This document shows, one piece after another, positions 7,736 through 18,439 of a stretch of DNA of 64,000 bases. Under the pieces are notes generated by a model. The model did not search any database. It saw nothing but the letters and a program-made list of their open reading frames with translations, and was not told the origin of the DNA. The position numbers and the translations under genes are program-made. The stretch comes from Pseudoalteromonas caenipelagi (GTDB taxonomy: Bacteria; Pseudomonadota; Gammaproteobacteria; Enterobacterales; Alteromonadaceae), in NCBI RefSeq assembly GCF_013140855.1, contig NZ_JABBPG010000005.1, forward strand, positions 124,001 through 188,000, written 5' to 3'. Positions within the stretch are counted from its first letter, which is position 1; each line of letters begins with the position of its first letter.

Positions 7736-8905
7736 TTATCTACCCACGGCCTCTTTAGCAAACAGATGTTTGATTGGGCCCAAGTTATCAACTGCACTTA
7801 AACCAACCCCTCTGATTAACTTTTTCAGCGGGTTCGTTCCTTCAAACAGTTCCTTCAAGCCTTGCATCATAGCAATATGTTTTTGCGCATCGAGTTTACG
7901 GGTACGTTCGTACTCCCTCAGTGCTCTATGGCTTGCAAACTCTTGACCTTGCTGATCAGATAATAAATCAATCAACAGCGCAACATCTTTCAAGCCTAAG
8001 TTCATGCCAAGCCCAGCAAGCGGGTGGATAGTATGCGCCGCATCACCAATTAACACCACTTTGTTATTTAACCACTGCTTGGCATAGCGCATTCTAAGTG
8101 GAAATACCGCTCTGTCATCTGCCACTTCACACAATCCACATTGCCCATCAATGGCAACATTAAGAGCTTTATTAAACGCTTCGTTAGATAAAGACATTAA
8201 ATGTGATGCGTGCTCTGGTGAGGTAGACCACACGATAGAGTGGTGATGCTCATCAGATAGCGGTAAAAACGCCAATGGCCCTGTTGGTAAGAAAACCTGA
8301 CGTGCAGTTTCCTCATGAGGTAATTGTGTTTTGACTGTCGCTACTATCGCGTGGTGATCGTAGTCCCAAAACGTCAAAGGCATTTTAAACTGCTGGCGAA
8401 TAGCTGAATTCGCGCCATCTGCGGCAACCAATAATTTAGCCATCACAGGCTCGCCCGAGGCTAGAGTTATCAGTGCGTCGGTATCTGTTTGGTGAATACT
8501 CTGATAACTAGTATCAAACGCTAAAGTGACATTACTACATTGTAAAAGCTGGTTATAAAGCGCATAACGTATGGCATCATTTTCGATAATATGACCCAGT
8601 TCATTCAGGTCCAAGTCTTTACTGTTAAATGCAATTTTACCAAAACTATCTTGATCACGAACATCCATATGGGTGTAAGCAGACGCTCTGCTTGCAAGCA
8701 AGTCTTGCCATACGCCTAAACGTTCAAACAAGGTTTGGCTAGCAAGGCTTATAGCGCTAACGCGATTGCCATATTGTTCACCAAGCGGTTGAGGTACTGG
8801 TTTGCTATCAATCACTTGTACACTGATGTCGGCGTGAGCAAGACCTAGAGCGAGCGTTAAGCCCACTGCGCCACCACCAACAATACATACTTGCACTTGC
8901 TTCAT
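7736..8905 (-). CDS. ubiI: FAD-dependent ubiquinone hydroxylase, UbiI/VisC type
   Basis: Flavoprotein monooxygenase of the UbiH/UbiI/UbiF family, 389 residues. The Rossmann FAD motif VCIVGGGAVGLTLALGLAHA is at the N terminus, the second dinucleotide motif is in LLVAADGANSAIRQQF, and the conserved GDAAHTIHPLAGLGMNLG is near residue 280. It acts in aerobic ubiquinone synthesis; by position after ubiH it should be the C5 hydroxylase UbiI. It overlaps the ubiH stop by four bases (ATGA). The assignment of UbiI over UbiF rests on gene order shared with E. coli. Confidence 0.85.
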   Translation of the reverse strand: MKQVQVCIVGGGAVGLTLALGLAHADISVQVIDSKPVPQPLGEQYGNRVSAISLASQTLFERLGVWQDLLASRASAYTHMDVRDQDSFGKIAFNSKDLDLNELGHIIENDAIRYALYNQLLQCSNVTLAFDTSYQSIHQTDTDALITLASGEPVMAKLLVAADGANSAIRQQFKMPLTFWDYDHHAIVATVKTQLPHEETARQVFLPTGPLAFLPLSDEHHHSIVWSTSPEHASHLMSLSNEAFNKALNVAIDGQCGLCEVADDRAVFPLRMRYAKQWLNNKVVLIGDAAHTIHPLAGLGMNLGLKDVALLIDLLSDQQGQEFASHRALREYERTRKLDAQKHIAMMQGLKELFEGTNPLKKLIRGVGLSAVDNLGPIKHLFAKEAVGR

Positions 8906-10089
8906 TCAATATTTCCTTTGCTCACATGGCCCATTAACTGTTTTGCTAATGGGGCTTTTAAACGTGAAGACAATGCCATGGCAAACAAACCACAGCTGCG
9001 ACCCAGAGCCATCAGGCGTGAAGAATTAGAAAATAACCGTACCAGTGAGTCTGTTAATGTCATAACCGTATTGATATCCTGTTGACGGGATTGTTCATAT
9101 TTACGCGTAAACACATACTCCCCTAGCGCTTCTTTATCTGCACTGGCCAATAGCGCAACTAAACATTGGATATCACGTACCCCTAGATTAAAGCCTTGCC
9201 CCGCAATCGGGTGGATAGCATGCGCTGCATTGCCAATTACGATACTACGATGACTAACGATTTTATCTACGCGCCCCAGTACCAATGGGTAACTGGCACG
9301 CATTCCCACTTGGGTAAATAAACCAGCCCGATAACCAAACGCATCATGAAGTTCAGCAATAAACTGCTCAGCTGGCATATGCTTGTACTGCTCTAGCTGA
9401 GCTTGCGGCATACACCAAACGAGTGAGTAACGGTTTTCACTCATCGGTAACAACGCCATAGGACCGTGCTCAGTAAAGCGCTCAAACGCCTTACCGCTAT
9501 GACCGCCTTGCACCTCGACATTGGCAATTAAAGCACCTTGTTCATAAGCGGAGCCATTGAAGCTTAAATTCAGCAAGTCTCGTGTGGGAGAGTAAGCCCC
9601 ATCTGCAACCACTAATAGCTTGGCCCTAAGTTGCTGTTCATCGTTTAACGTAACATCAACGTGAGATTGGCATAACGTCAACTTTGCAACATTGGCAGGG
9701 CAAAACAAACTGACTCCCGCATCGATAAGTTGCTGATGCAAAAATGCCCCATATGGATTAACTTCAACCACGTAGCCTAGCGCGTCGCAGTGGTGATCTT
9801 GATGGTTGATTTGCGTTTTGCCAAAGTGCCCTCTATCTGAGACATTCACTTGCTTAATAGGCTGAGCAAAAGGCCATTGTGCTTTGAATAGGCCCAACCG
9901 AGCAAGATAGTCAACAGACTGATGGGCAAGTGCTATGCTTCTATCATCAAAACTAGGGTGAACATTACTTTTAGGAGTGAATGCTTCAACAACGGCAATT
10001 TTATAGTTTGCATCAAGCTTGTTAATTGCCAATGCAGCGGTGGCCCCAGCCATGCCACCACCCACAATAAGAATATCGAATTGTTGCAA
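8902..10089 (-). CDS. ubiH: 2-octaprenyl-6-methoxyphenol hydroxylase
   Basis: Paralogue of the next gene, 395 residues. FAD motif ILIVGGGMAGATAALAINKL at the start, LLVVADGAYSPTRDL in the middle, and GNAAHAIHPIAGQGFNLGVRD near residue 300. It hydroxylates the ubiquinone ring at C1 in the aerobic pathway, at the inner membrane. It lies nine bases downstream of pepP and overlaps ubiI, so the genes are translated as one operon. The order pepP-ubiH-ubiI is the same as in E. coli and supports the name. Confidence 0.9.
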   Translation of the reverse strand: MQQFDILIVGGGMAGATAALAINKLDANYKIAVVEAFTPKSNVHPSFDDRSIALAHQSVDYLARLGLFKAQWPFAQPIKQVNVSDRGHFGKTQINHQDHHCDALGYVVEVNPYGAFLHQQLIDAGVSLFCPANVAKLTLCQSHVDVTLNDEQQLRAKLLVVADGAYSPTRDLLNLSFNGSAYEQGALIANVEVQGGHSGKAFERFTEHGPMALLPMSENRYSLVWCMPQAQLEQYKHMPAEQFIAELHDAFGYRAGLFTQVGMRASYPLVLGRVDKIVSHRSIVIGNAAHAIHPIAGQGFNLGVRDIQCLVALLASADKEALGEYVFTRKYEQSRQQDINTVMTLTDSLVRLFSNSSRLMALGRSCGLFAMALSSRLKAPLAKQLMGHVSKGNIE

Positions 10090-10098
10090 CCTACTCTC

Positions 10099-11409
10099 CT
10101 AACGTTGCATGAGCGCTTCTATATCTGCTATGGCTTTAGGTACTCCCGCTGTGAGGTTCTCAAAGCCATCTTCTGTAATGAGTAAATCATCTTCAATACG
10201 AATACCAATGCCTTTAAATTGTTCAGGCACCTGTGCATCTTCATCAAAATACAAACCAGGCTCAATGGTTAACACCATACCCGGCTCAAATGGCCTGTCG
10301 GCTTCGTCAAGTTTGTACTCGCCAACATCATGCACATCTAAGCCCAACCAATGTCCTAAGCCATGCATGTAAAACGCTTTACACGCCTGATTTTCTAGTA
10401 GTGTATCCAAATCTCCAGCCAAAATACCGAGCTGGATCAAACCTTCGGTCATTACCGACATAGCAGCCTGATTAGCCTGTACCAAAGTACCGCCTGGTTT
10501 TACTTGTTCAAAGGCTGCTTGCTGTGCTTGTAGTACCAACTCATACACTTGCTTTTGCGGTTCGCTAAATTTACCAGAAACAGGAAAGGTACGTGTGATA
10601 TCTGCAGCGTAGCCTTCCAGCTCACATCCAGAGTCTATCAGTACTAAATCCCCGTCTTTAAGCTCATCGCTGTTTTGAGTGTAATGCAAAATATTAGCAT
10701 TGTTGCCAGAGCCAACAATGGTGCCGTACGCGGGATGACGTGCCCCGCTCATTGCGTAGTGATGGTGAATTTCAGCCTCTAGCTGATATTCAGTTGCCCC
10801 CGCCTTGGCGAAGCACATTGCTCTTTTATGCGCTTCGCAGCTAATTTGTGCTGCTTTTCGCATAACCTCTATTTCAGCAGCTGATTTAAATAAACGCATT
10901 TCATGCACTAAAGGACGAATATCTTTGATAATTTCGGGTGCTCTGTAGCCCTTTTTAGGTGCCCCACGTAATGCATTTAATAAATTCCAAATTTTGTCGT
11001 CAAAGTCACTATAAGTGCCTTGTCCGTAATACAGCACACGCTTGTTATTTACTAATTCTTTTAGCTGTTCATCCAGCTCACTCAACGGATAAGTATTATC
11101 GAGCAAATAGTGCTTTTTAGCCTGCTCATGACCAACCCGACGACCATGCCAAATTTCTGCAATTTTGTCTTTATTTCGACAAAATAGATGACTCGCAACC
11201 TGCTCATCTCTGTCTTTGCACAGTACAAGTACAGCATCAGGTTCGACAAAGTTTGTTAAATAAAAAAAGTCACTATCTTGGCGAAAAGGGTATTCAGTAT
11301 CACGGCTACGAGTAAGCTCAACAGCCGCAGGGAGCACCGCCACCGAGTTTTTATCAAGCTGTGACAGCAGACGCGTTCTGCGTTCTAAAAATTCAGTTAT
11401 TTCAATCAT
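10099..11409 (-). CDS. pepP: Xaa-Pro aminopeptidase (aminopeptidase P II)
   Basis: Cytosolic M24 metallopeptidase that removes an N-terminal residue before proline; 436 residues, normal length. The N-terminal domain is creatinase-like. The catalytic pita-bread domain keeps all dimetal ligands: two Asp in DSGCELEGYAADITRTFP, His in GLGHWLGLDVHDVG, Glu in LTIEPGLYF and Glu in GIRIEDDLL. Its start overlaps the ygfB stop by one base (TAATG), indicating translational coupling. Confidence 0.95.
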   Translation of the reverse strand: MIEITEFLERRTRLLSQLDKNSVAVLPAAVELTRSRDTEYPFRQDSDFFYLTNFVEPDAVLVLCKDRDEQVASHLFCRNKDKIAEIWHGRRVGHEQAKKHYLLDNTYPLSELDEQLKELVNNKRVLYYGQGTYSDFDDKIWNLLNALRGAPKKGYRAPEIIKDIRPLVHEMRLFKSAAEIEVMRKAAQISCEAHKRAMCFAKAGATEYQLEAEIHHHYAMSGARHPAYGTIVGSGNNANILHYTQNSDELKDGDLVLIDSGCELEGYAADITRTFPVSGKFSEPQKQVYELVLQAQQAAFEQVKPGGTLVQANQAAMSVMTEGLIQLGILAGDLDTLLENQACKAFYMHGLGHWLGLDVHDVGEYKLDEADRPFEPGMVLTIEPGLYFDEDAQVPEQFKGIGIRIEDDLLITEDGFENLTAGVPKAIADIEALMQR

Positions 11410-11966
11410 TAGTGTATCGTCTTGGAAGTTGTCGCAGGATCTTTACCCATTTCAGCAAAACACAACATGGCTGACACGCGGATATATTCAATGATTTCAT
11501 GTAAGGCTTGTTGATCTTCTTCTGATTCATCAAAGTGAGCATCTAGCTTAGTTATTTCAGTAAAATCCTCTATAACCTCTTTGACATCACCTGAAAGCTT
11601 GCCATAGTCTTTTTGTTTTAAACCAAACCCTAGCAAAAAGCCTGACACCCAGCTTACCAAGGCATTGGCCTGATCGCTTAACGACTCATCTTCACTAGGC
11701 AAAAACAGTTCAAAGTGAAACTCAGAGTCACTAAAGTGTTCAACGACATGTTTATACATGCCGGCAAAAAACTGTTTTAGCACTTCACTAAAATTTTGAC
11801 CTTCATTGAACACGTCACTGAGTAATCCTAAGTATTCTTTCTCTTCAATATTTAAACCACATGCCAATAACCCACTGATGGCACCATGTACTTCAGCTGG
11901 GGCAACATAAATATCGTGTTTTTCAAGCAACAATTGTGCTTGTGTGTAGTCATTTAATTCGCTCAT
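11409..11966 (-). CDS. ygfB: YgfB/YecA family protein (UPF0149)
   Basis: A 185-residue acidic helical protein. The family pattern AEVHGAISGLLACG is near residue 25 and the WVSGFLLGFGL segment is central. Its position upstream of pepP-ubiH-ubiI is that of E. coli ygfB. The molecular role is not well established for the family; in Pseudomonas a homologue represses a gene-expression pathway, which cannot be transferred here. It is divergent from the 6S RNA gene, and zapA, which usually separates them, is absent. Confidence 0.88.
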   Translation of the reverse strand: MSELNDYTQAQLLLEKHDIYVAPAEVHGAISGLLACGLNIEEKEYLGLLSDVFNEGQNFSEVLKQFFAGMYKHVVEHFSDSEFHFELFLPSEDESLSDQANALVSWVSGFLLGFGLKQKDYGKLSGDVKEVIEDFTEITKLDAHFDESEEDQQALHEIIEYIRVSAMLCFAEMGKDPATTSKTIH

Positions 11967-12150
11967 CAGATAAACTTTCTTCGCATATAGTTGCTTAATG
12001 CTAACACTGCAAGTATAGCAACTCCAAGCAATTGTATCCTATGGAGTAAAATTCCAGCACTGTGATTAGTTTATTAGCAGCGACGGATAAAAACTCAGCA
12101 AACGGACAACTATTTGCGTTTTATGGTTTCGACTTGCCACTATGTTTTAT

Positions 12151-12352
12151 ATACTGAGGGTGTTCCCTAGCTCGTAGGACAGCAGATTAAGTCCCTGAGC
12201 CGATAAACTTTATAAAGGAATGTAGTTTGCTTGCTACTGAGCAGGCTCGGCATGTACCGAGAAGCCTACGGCGAGCTGTTGCTTTCCGCCTTGAACCTCA
12301 GGGTTCAAGGGCTGACATCCGCATCCGCGACGCCGGGGAACACCACTCAACC
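12151..12352 (+). ncRNA. ssrS: 6S RNA
   Basis: The sequence matches the diagnostic parts of gammaproteobacterial 6S RNA. The 5' and 3' ends pair through GGTGTTCCC / GGGGAACACC. AGTCCCTGAGCCGATA is at 12190-12205, GCTCGG-ATGTACCGAGAAGCC forms the 12245-12268 stem, and CCTTGAACCTCAGGGTTCAAGG (split by the apical loop) is at 12289-12310. The product, about 200 nt, mimics an open promoter and sequesters sigma-70 RNA polymerase in stationary phase. TATGTT at 12141-12146 fits a -10 box. It lies divergent from ygfB as in E. coli, but neither zapA before it nor ygfA after it is present. The ends are approximate. Confidence 0.92.
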
Positions 12353-12402
12353 TACCTGCCTTACTTTAATTTTATTAAGCATTAATCATTTTTAGCGAGC
12401 TG

Positions 12403-12478
12403 AATGGCTCATAAACTGCGTTAAAAACAACCATAGAAGAACGACATAGCGTAGTTTTTCCTCGTTACTAAGCCGTTT
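12403..12478. repeat. MITE-like imperfect inverted repeat
   Basis: Arms of about 26 bases, 12403-12428 and 12453-12478, match in a broken pattern (GGCT-A--AAC...G--AAAAAC). The loop is about 24 bases. The arms end in tracts of A or T and the element has no coding capacity. It occupies the space where ygfA would be expected, and the rest of 12353-12523 shows nothing recognisable. Confidence 0.4.
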
Positions 12479-12523
12479 ATTTGATGCAATTGGTATTAGA
12501 TATCACCGCCAAAAAACAGACAC

Positions 12524-12553
12524 AAAAAAGCCCCACCGGAGTGAGGCTTTTTG
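12524..12553 (-). terminator. Bidirectional terminator after the DUF3718 gene
   Basis: Stem AAAAAGCCCCAC / GTGAGGCTTTTT with one mismatch, loop CGGA, and A/T tracts on both sides. It can end the minus-strand gene at 12596-12970 and any plus-strand read-through from the 6S RNA. Confidence 0.8.
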
Positions 12554-12595
12554 CCAGCTTGATTTTACACTTAACCAAGCTTCATTGCGTCTACA

Positions 12596-12970
12596 TTAAA
12601 GACCTGCACGCTCTTTAATTACTGCAATTAGAGGTGAACCACCGTGGCCATTACCTTCGGCCCAAGCTATTTCAGCACCGTCTTCTAAAGAGCTTTTTGG
12701 TAAGTTTTTAACAATATACTCGCCGGTATCTGCTGCATTACTTACAATCGCGTGACGAAGCATGTTGTTGCCATTACATTTTACAGCATCAAAAATATTA
12801 CGGATTTTAACACGTGAGCTTTTAAGCTTCTTACGCAAGCTGCTTTTATCATCTGCTGCAATGTATTCACAAATTGATATTGCTAATTGCTCATTTGCAT
12901 TGGCTTTATAGCTAAACGACATTGACGCTGCGACAATTGAAGCTGACACAAGCACGGTAGTTAATTTCAT
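12596..12970 (-). CDS. DUF3718 family periplasmic protein
   Basis: A 124-residue exported protein. The signal peptide (about 1-25, MKLTTVLVSASIVAASMSFS..ANA) precedes a domain with the DUF3718 pattern: C34-EYIAADDKSSLRKKLK, IRNIF, C65-NGNNMLRHA. The two Cys may form a disulfide. DUF3718 proteins occur in Shewanella, Pseudoalteromonas and relatives and have no known function. It is monocistronic, with its own terminator downstream. Confidence 0.75.
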   Translation of the reverse strand: MKLTTVLVSASIVAASMSFSYKANANEQLAISICEYIAADDKSSLRKKLKSSRVKIRNIFDAVKCNGNNMLRHAIVSNAADTGEYIVKNLPKSSLEDGAEIAWAEGNGHGGSPLIAVIKERAGL

Positions 12971-13049
12971 CTAAAACACCCTCTAATACTTTATTCGTAC
13001 CCCAAATCGAGAGTAATTGTATCAAGCTGCACAAAAATTAGCAATAAAC

Positions 13050-13541
13050 TCATACTTTTTTGTTCAGTGTTACGAATTTATAGTTATATAGATTCTTTTC
13101 ATCCGCCGAGCAATTCTGCTCTTCGAGTACCTGCCAATTTGCGACTTTAGTGTAGTCTGGGAAACATGTATCACCTTCAACATCTAGGTCTATAAAGGTC
13201 AAATATAGTCTTTCACACATTGGCAAAAACTGCTCATATACATGTCCACCACCAATGATCATTATCTCTTCAACATCACTAAGCAGTGCCAATGCAGCTT
13301 CTGGAGAGTTTACAACTTCAATCCCTTGCGCCTGATATGTATCATTTCGAGTGATCACAATATTACGTCGCCCCGGTAAAGGACGACCTATAGATTCAAA
13401 TGTTTTCCTTCCCATAACGACAGGCTTTTTCATCGTTACTCGTTTGAAATGTTGTAGATCGGCAGGTAAATGCCATGGCATTTGGTTATCTTGACCTATG
13501 ACTCTGTTGTGTGCCATCGCCGCGATCATGGAAATTATCAC
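13050..13541 (-). CDS. folA: Dihydrofolate reductase
   Basis: Reduces dihydrofolate to tetrahydrofolate with NADPH. At 163 residues it is the typical chromosomal type. Motifs: MIAAMAHNRVIGQDNQMPWHLPAD with the catalytic acid (D in LPADLQHF) and Met-20 loop, VVMGRKTFESIGRPLPGR, and the IIGGGHVYEQFLP cofactor segment. It provides the folate pool used by the gcv genes at the start of the window, though they are not linked in an operon. Confidence 0.97.
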   Translation of the reverse strand: MIISMIAAMAHNRVIGQDNQMPWHLPADLQHFKRVTMKKPVVMGRKTFESIGRPLPGRRNIVITRNDTYQAQGIEVVNSPEAALALLSDVEEIMIIGGGHVYEQFLPMCERLYLTFIDLDVEGDTCFPDYTKVANWQVLEEQNCSADEKNLYNYKFVTLNKKV

Positions 13542-13566
13542 ATTGAACCTCTCTAGTAATTTAGTA

Positions 13567-13592
13567 TTAAAAAAAGGGCCAAATAGCCCTTA
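13567..13592 (-). terminator. Terminator of obgE
   Basis: Short stem AAGGGC / GCCCTT with T7 on the minus strand, 20 bases past the obgE stop codon. Confidence 0.75.
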
Positions 13593-13611
13593 ATTATTTA
13601 TATAAGTTTAC

Positions 13612-14802
<1,191 letters not shown>

Positions 14803-14904
14803 CTAATACCGAAGTATAATACCTTTACCAATAAAGCTTTAGTCATTATTGCGTTGAGCAATAAAAACAGCCTTTAGTTGATAAAGCTTTGCTTTAGACA
14901 AACA

Positions 14905-14932
14905 AAAAACCCCGCCGTAGCGGGGTTTTTTT
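14905..14932 (-). terminator. Terminator of rplU-rpmA
   Basis: Stem AAAACCCCGC / GCGGGGTTTT region with loop CGTA and long A/T tracts on both sides, 14 bases after the rpmA stop. Confidence 0.88.
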
Positions 14933-14945
14933 AATCTTTTACCGA

Positions 14946-15203
14946 TTACTCAGCAACGATGCTAACGTATTTACGGTTTAAAGGACCTTTTTGTTCAAAA
15001 ACAACTTTACCGTCTGCTTTTGCAAAAATTGTGTGGTCTTTACCGATACCTGCGTTAGTGCCAGCGTGGAACTTAGTACCACGTTGACGAACAATGATGT
15101 TACCCGCTAATACTGATTCACCACCGAAACGCTTAACACCTAAACGTTTACTTTCTGAATCGCGACCGTTACGAGTACTACCAGCTGCCTTCTTATGTGC
15201 CAT
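14946..15203 (-). CDS. rpmA: 50S ribosomal protein L27
   Basis: 85-residue ribosomal protein whose N-terminal tail reaches the peptidyl-transferase centre. The start [20 protein letters not shown] is typical, and there is no N-terminal extension of the Firmicute type. It follows rplU by 17 bases in the standard operon. Confidence 0.98.
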   Translation of the reverse strand: MAHKKAAGSTRNGRDSESKRLGVKRFGGESVLAGNIIVRQRGTKFHAGTNAGIGKDHTIFAKADGKVVFEQKGPLNRKYVSIVAE

Positions 15204-15220
15204 CTTTCTGTACCTCTAAA

Positions 15221-15532
15221 TTAAGCGCTAATGCCAGTGATTTTAACTTCAGTGAACCATTGACGATGGCCCATCTGCTTACGAGAATGCTTACGACGTC
15301 TAAATTTAACGATCTTAATCTTCTCACCGCGACCATGTGAAACAACCTCAGCTGTTACTTTGCCACCGTTTACGAACGGTGCACCGATCTCGATTTTCTC
15401 ACCATCAGCAACTAGAAGTACTGAATCGAATTCAACTGCTGCACCAGTTTCAACGTCTAATTTCTCTAGACGAATTGTTTGACCTTCAGTCACACGGTGC
15501 TGTTTACCACCACTTTGGAAAACCGCGTACAT
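15221..15532 (-). CDS. rplU: 50S ribosomal protein L21
   Basis: 103-residue ribosomal protein ([14 protein letters not shown]...). The start is placed at 15532 because the family always begins MYAV and a GGAG ribosome site lies eight bases before this ATG; the open frame extends 17 codons further upstream without such support. The [15 protein letters not shown] basic stretch binds 23S rRNA. It is first gene of the rplU-rpmA unit. Confidence 0.97.
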   Translation of the reverse strand: MYAVFQSGGKQHRVTEGQTIRLEKLDVETGAAVEFDSVLLVADGEKIEIGAPFVNGGKVTAEVVSHGRGEKIKIVKFRRRKHSRKQMGHRQWFTEVKITGISA

Positions 15533-15902
15533 AATTAACTCCGTCTGTGCGCCCTCAAATCGACGCAACTTAATATTCTTCAATAGGGCGCGAAGTTTAC
15601 GCTAATGCAAAGCTACAAGCAAGCCTATTTTTGTATAAAATGAATAAAAAATAACTGCAATGAGGGCGAATCATTATTTTTTGCTAGTCTATCCAAAAAA
15701 ACCCATAAACCAAAGCGCTTTTTTACACTTTTAAGACGTTTATAAAAACAGATAAAAACAACAACAAAGTAGTCTAAATAATCAACAATCTATGCTTGCT
15801 AAGTTATTTTTTTAACCATAACTGGACAAAATATCGAGCTAGTTAAAATTTTGTAGTACACTCGCGCTGTATCTCGTAAATTTATTTTTGGCTTGGAGCA
15901 CA
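15533..15902. promoter_or_regulatory. Divergent promoter region of rplU and ispB
   Basis: 370 AT-rich bases between two divergent genes. TACACT at 15857-15862 is a possible -10 for ispB, but no matching -35 is clear. No small gene, repeat or leader peptide was recognised. Confidence 0.4.
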
Positions 15903-16874
15903 ATGGATATCAAAACTATCCAGACGTTAATCGAACCTGACATGCTTAACGTCAATCAACTTATTCATGCGCAAATGCAATCTGATGTTGCCTTAGTTAA
16001 TCAGCTGGGTCTTTACATTGTTAATAGCGGCGGCAAGCGCATACGCCCTATGTTAACTTTACTCACAGCCAAAGCGCTTGAGTGCTCTGATGACCAACAC
16101 ATCACCTTAGCTACGATTATAGAGTTTATTCATACGGCTACTTTATTGCATGACGATGTCGTAGATGAGTCAGCTCTGCGACGAGGTGAGCCTACAGCTA
16201 ACGCTGAGTTTGGTAACGCAGCCAGTGTATTAGTGGGGGATTTTATTTACACACGTTCATTCCAACTTATGGTAGGTTTGAACAACATGCAAGTAATGCA
16301 AATCCTCGCCGATGCCACAAACGTAATCGCTGAAGGTGAAGTGCTGCAGCTAATGAACTGTAACGACCCAGACACAACAGAAAAAAGTTATATGCAGGTT
16401 ATCTACAGCAAAACTGCCAAGCTATTTGAAGCAGCGACCATGTTACCCGCTGTTGTGCTTAAAAAATCTGAGGCAGTTCAAGAAGCATTAAAGTTGTACG
16501 GGATGCATTTAGGCACTGCCTTTCAATTAGTGGATGATGTGCTCGATTACAGCGCAAATGCTGAGCAAATGGGAAAAAATTTGGGTGATGATTTAGCTGA
16601 AGGTAAGCCAACTCTACCACTGATTTATGCGATGAAACACGGCACTGAGCTACAAGTAAAGCAGATCAGAGAAGCAATCAGTAACGGTAATGGAATGACC
16701 TATCTTGATGATATTCTCGCTACTTTAGAGCAAACCAATGCTTTAGAGTTTGCGATGGAAAAGGCCAGAAATGAAGCGCAAACAGCCATTGATTACTTGG
16801 ATGTTTTAGCTGACACACCTTATAAGCAAGCACTTATCGCGCTTGCAAAACTATCTGTTGCGAGAGACCACTAA
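15903..16874 (+). CDS. ispB: Octaprenyl diphosphate synthase
   Basis: Long-chain trans-prenyl synthase that makes the C40 side chain of ubiquinone. It has 323 residues from the ATG at 15903, chosen because TTGGAGC precedes it and the MDIKTIQ start matches the family; an in-frame TTG lies five codons earlier. Both Asp-rich motifs are present: LLHDDVVDES (first) and QLVDDVLDYSA (second), with the lysine-rich GGKRIRPM near the start. Divergence from rplU is the same arrangement as in E. coli. It works with ubiH and ubiI in this window. Confidence 0.95.
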   Translation: MDIKTIQTLIEPDMLNVNQLIHAQMQSDVALVNQLGLYIVNSGGKRIRPMLTLLTAKALECSDDQHITLATIIEFIHTATLLHDDVVDESALRRGEPTANAEFGNAASVLVGDFIYTRSFQLMVGLNNMQVMQILADATNVIAEGEVLQLMNCNDPDTTEKSYMQVIYSKTAKLFEAATMLPAVVLKKSEAVQEALKLYGMHLGTAFQLVDDVLDYSANAEQMGKNLGDDLAEGKPTLPLIYAMKHGTELQVKQIREAISNGNGMTYLDDILATLEQTNALEFAMEKARNEAQTAIDYLDVLADTPYKQALIALAKLSVARDH

Positions 16875-16896
16875 AACAACAGTTTGTTCTGCTAAG

Positions 16897-16923
16897 AAAA
16901 AAGCCGCATAAGCGGCTTTTTTT
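16897..16923. terminator. Bidirectional terminator between ispB and yggX
   Basis: Stem AAAAAAGCCGC / GCGGCTTTTTT with loop ATAA, between two convergent genes. Confidence 0.88.
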
Positions 16924-16935
16924 AGACTTCAATGC

Positions 16936-17211
16936 TTATTTTTGCTCTGGAGGGCGGTATCCCTCTATTTCAACGTCTTTATCTTCAAATAAAAACCCCA
17001 CCATTTGTGCTTCTAGTAGTGCACGGTGATCCGGGTCCATCATATTTAGATGTTTTTCATTGATCAGCATGGTTTGTTTATGCTGCCACTGCTGCCAAGC
17101 TTCTTTTGAAATATTGTTGAAAATTCTTTCTCCAACTTCGCCAGGGTATAGTTGAAAATCCAAACCTGGTGCTTCTTTTTGTAGCTTTTGACAAAATACC
17201 GTACGTGCCAT
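16936..17211 (-). CDS. yggX: Probable Fe(2+)-trafficking protein YggX
   Basis: 91-residue cytosolic protein protecting Fe-S proteins and DNA from oxidative damage in enterics. The family pattern [20 protein letters not shown] with its single conserved Cys is at the N terminus, and [18 protein letters not shown] is central. The start is placed at ATG 17211; a TTG four codons upstream is less likely. It lies 38 bases after mutY, the usual operon; MutY itself contains a 4Fe-4S cluster. Confidence 0.94.
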   Translation of the reverse strand: MARTVFCQKLQKEAPGLDFQLYPGEVGERIFNNISKEAWQQWQHKQTMLINEKHLNMMDPDHRALLEAQMVGFLFEDKDVEIEGYRPPEQK

Positions 17212-17249
17212 AACGTTTTCCAAATAAATCGAAGAATAATAACGCTAGT

Positions 17250-18308
17250 CTAACTCATTGCGTCGAGGACTTTAACCAACTTTTTTGTTGGCGCAGCAAG
17301 TCCAACTTGTGGATGATCTTTAACGTCATACCAAATAATTGGTTGTTCGTGGGCAAAATCAGGAATACTCGTTAGCTTAAAGACTTGAGGGTGAATGGTT
17401 AATTCAAAATGCGTAAATATATGAACAAAAGATGCCAAAGATTGCATGTGACCATTAAACCCTTGTTGAGCAATAAACAGCTCAACCTCTTCTAAAGACT
17501 GGAATTCAAAAAAGCCAAACAGTCCACCCCAAATGCCCGAACTTGGTCTTTTTTCCATGAGCACTTTATCATCTGCTTTGATTATAAGATGATAAACCTG
17601 TTTTTTTGGCTTTTCTTTTTTGGGTTTTGAATGAGGGAAAGCTTTAACTTGCTCATGCTTAAATGCTTGACACTGACTGACTAAAGGACACGCCAAACAA
17701 TCAAAGTTACTGCGAGAGCAAAGGCTAGCGCCTAAGTCCATCATGGCTTGGTTAAATTCAGTAACATTGTTTTTAGGTGTGATAGCTTCAGTTAAAGACC
17801 AAAGTTGGTTTTCAACTTTCTTGACGCCGTACCACCCTTCAATCATAAAGAACCGCGCCAATACTCGCTTAACGTTACCATCTAAAATAGGGTGATGCTG
17901 ACCTAGTGCTAAAGACAAAATAGCACCAGCGGTAGAACGTCCAATGCCTGGTAGCGCCATAACTTGCTCAAGTGTCTGCGGGAACTGACCTTTATATTCG
18001 CTTGCCACTATTTTAGCTGTTTTGTGTAAGTTTCTGGCTCTTGCATAGTAACCTAATCCAGTCCAGTGGTGCAGCACTTCATCTTCTGGTGCGTGTGCTA
18101 ATGCTTCAACAGTAGGAAAGCGCGCCATAAAGCGTTCAAAATATGGGATCACGGTAACGACCTGTGTCTGCTGTAACATTACTTCAGAAATCCAAACCTT
18201 ATAGGGAGTTTTCTCTAACTGCCAAGGCAAAGTTTTGCGACCATGTTGGTGATACCAATTTACGATCTGCTCGGCAAACCACTTAGCTTGTTGACTAGAA
18301 ACCTGCAT
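17250..18308 (-). CDS. mutY: A/G-specific adenine DNA glycosylase
   Basis: Removes adenine mispaired with 8-oxoguanine. It has 352 residues. The HhH motif [13 protein letters not shown] with the catalytic Asp in [11 protein letters not shown] is intact. The 4Fe-4S cysteines are spaced C-x6-C-x2-C-x5-C ([17 protein letters not shown]). The C-terminal Nudix-like domain (about 230-350) that recognises oxoG is complete. It is cotranscribed with yggX. Confidence 0.96.
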   Translation of the reverse strand: MQVSSQQAKWFAEQIVNWYHQHGRKTLPWQLEKTPYKVWISEVMLQQTQVVTVIPYFERFMARFPTVEALAHAPEDEVLHHWTGLGYYARARNLHKTAKIVASEYKGQFPQTLEQVMALPGIGRSTAGAILSLALGQHHPILDGNVKRVLARFFMIEGWYGVKKVENQLWSLTEAITPKNNVTEFNQAMMDLGASLCSRSNFDCLACPLVSQCQAFKHEQVKAFPHSKPKKEKPKKQVYHLIIKADDKVLMEKRPSSGIWGGLFGFFEFQSLEEVELFIAQQGFNGHMQSLASFVHIFTHFELTIHPQVFKLTSIPDFAHEQPIIWYDVKDHPQVGLAAPTKKLVKVLDAMS

Positions 18309-18439
18309 TAATCACACTTTTTTTATAACTAATTCAATAGAGCGCCAGTGTATGGTGCTTTTAAAAACAGTCAAGCTATTGTACTTATGTCCACGAACAG
18401 GGATAATGTGCGCCCGTTTTTTACACCAATGAATTGACT

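Noticed and set aside
11967..12150. zapA between ygfB and 6S RNA
   Set aside because: The gap is 184 bases and has no open frame of suitable length on either strand.
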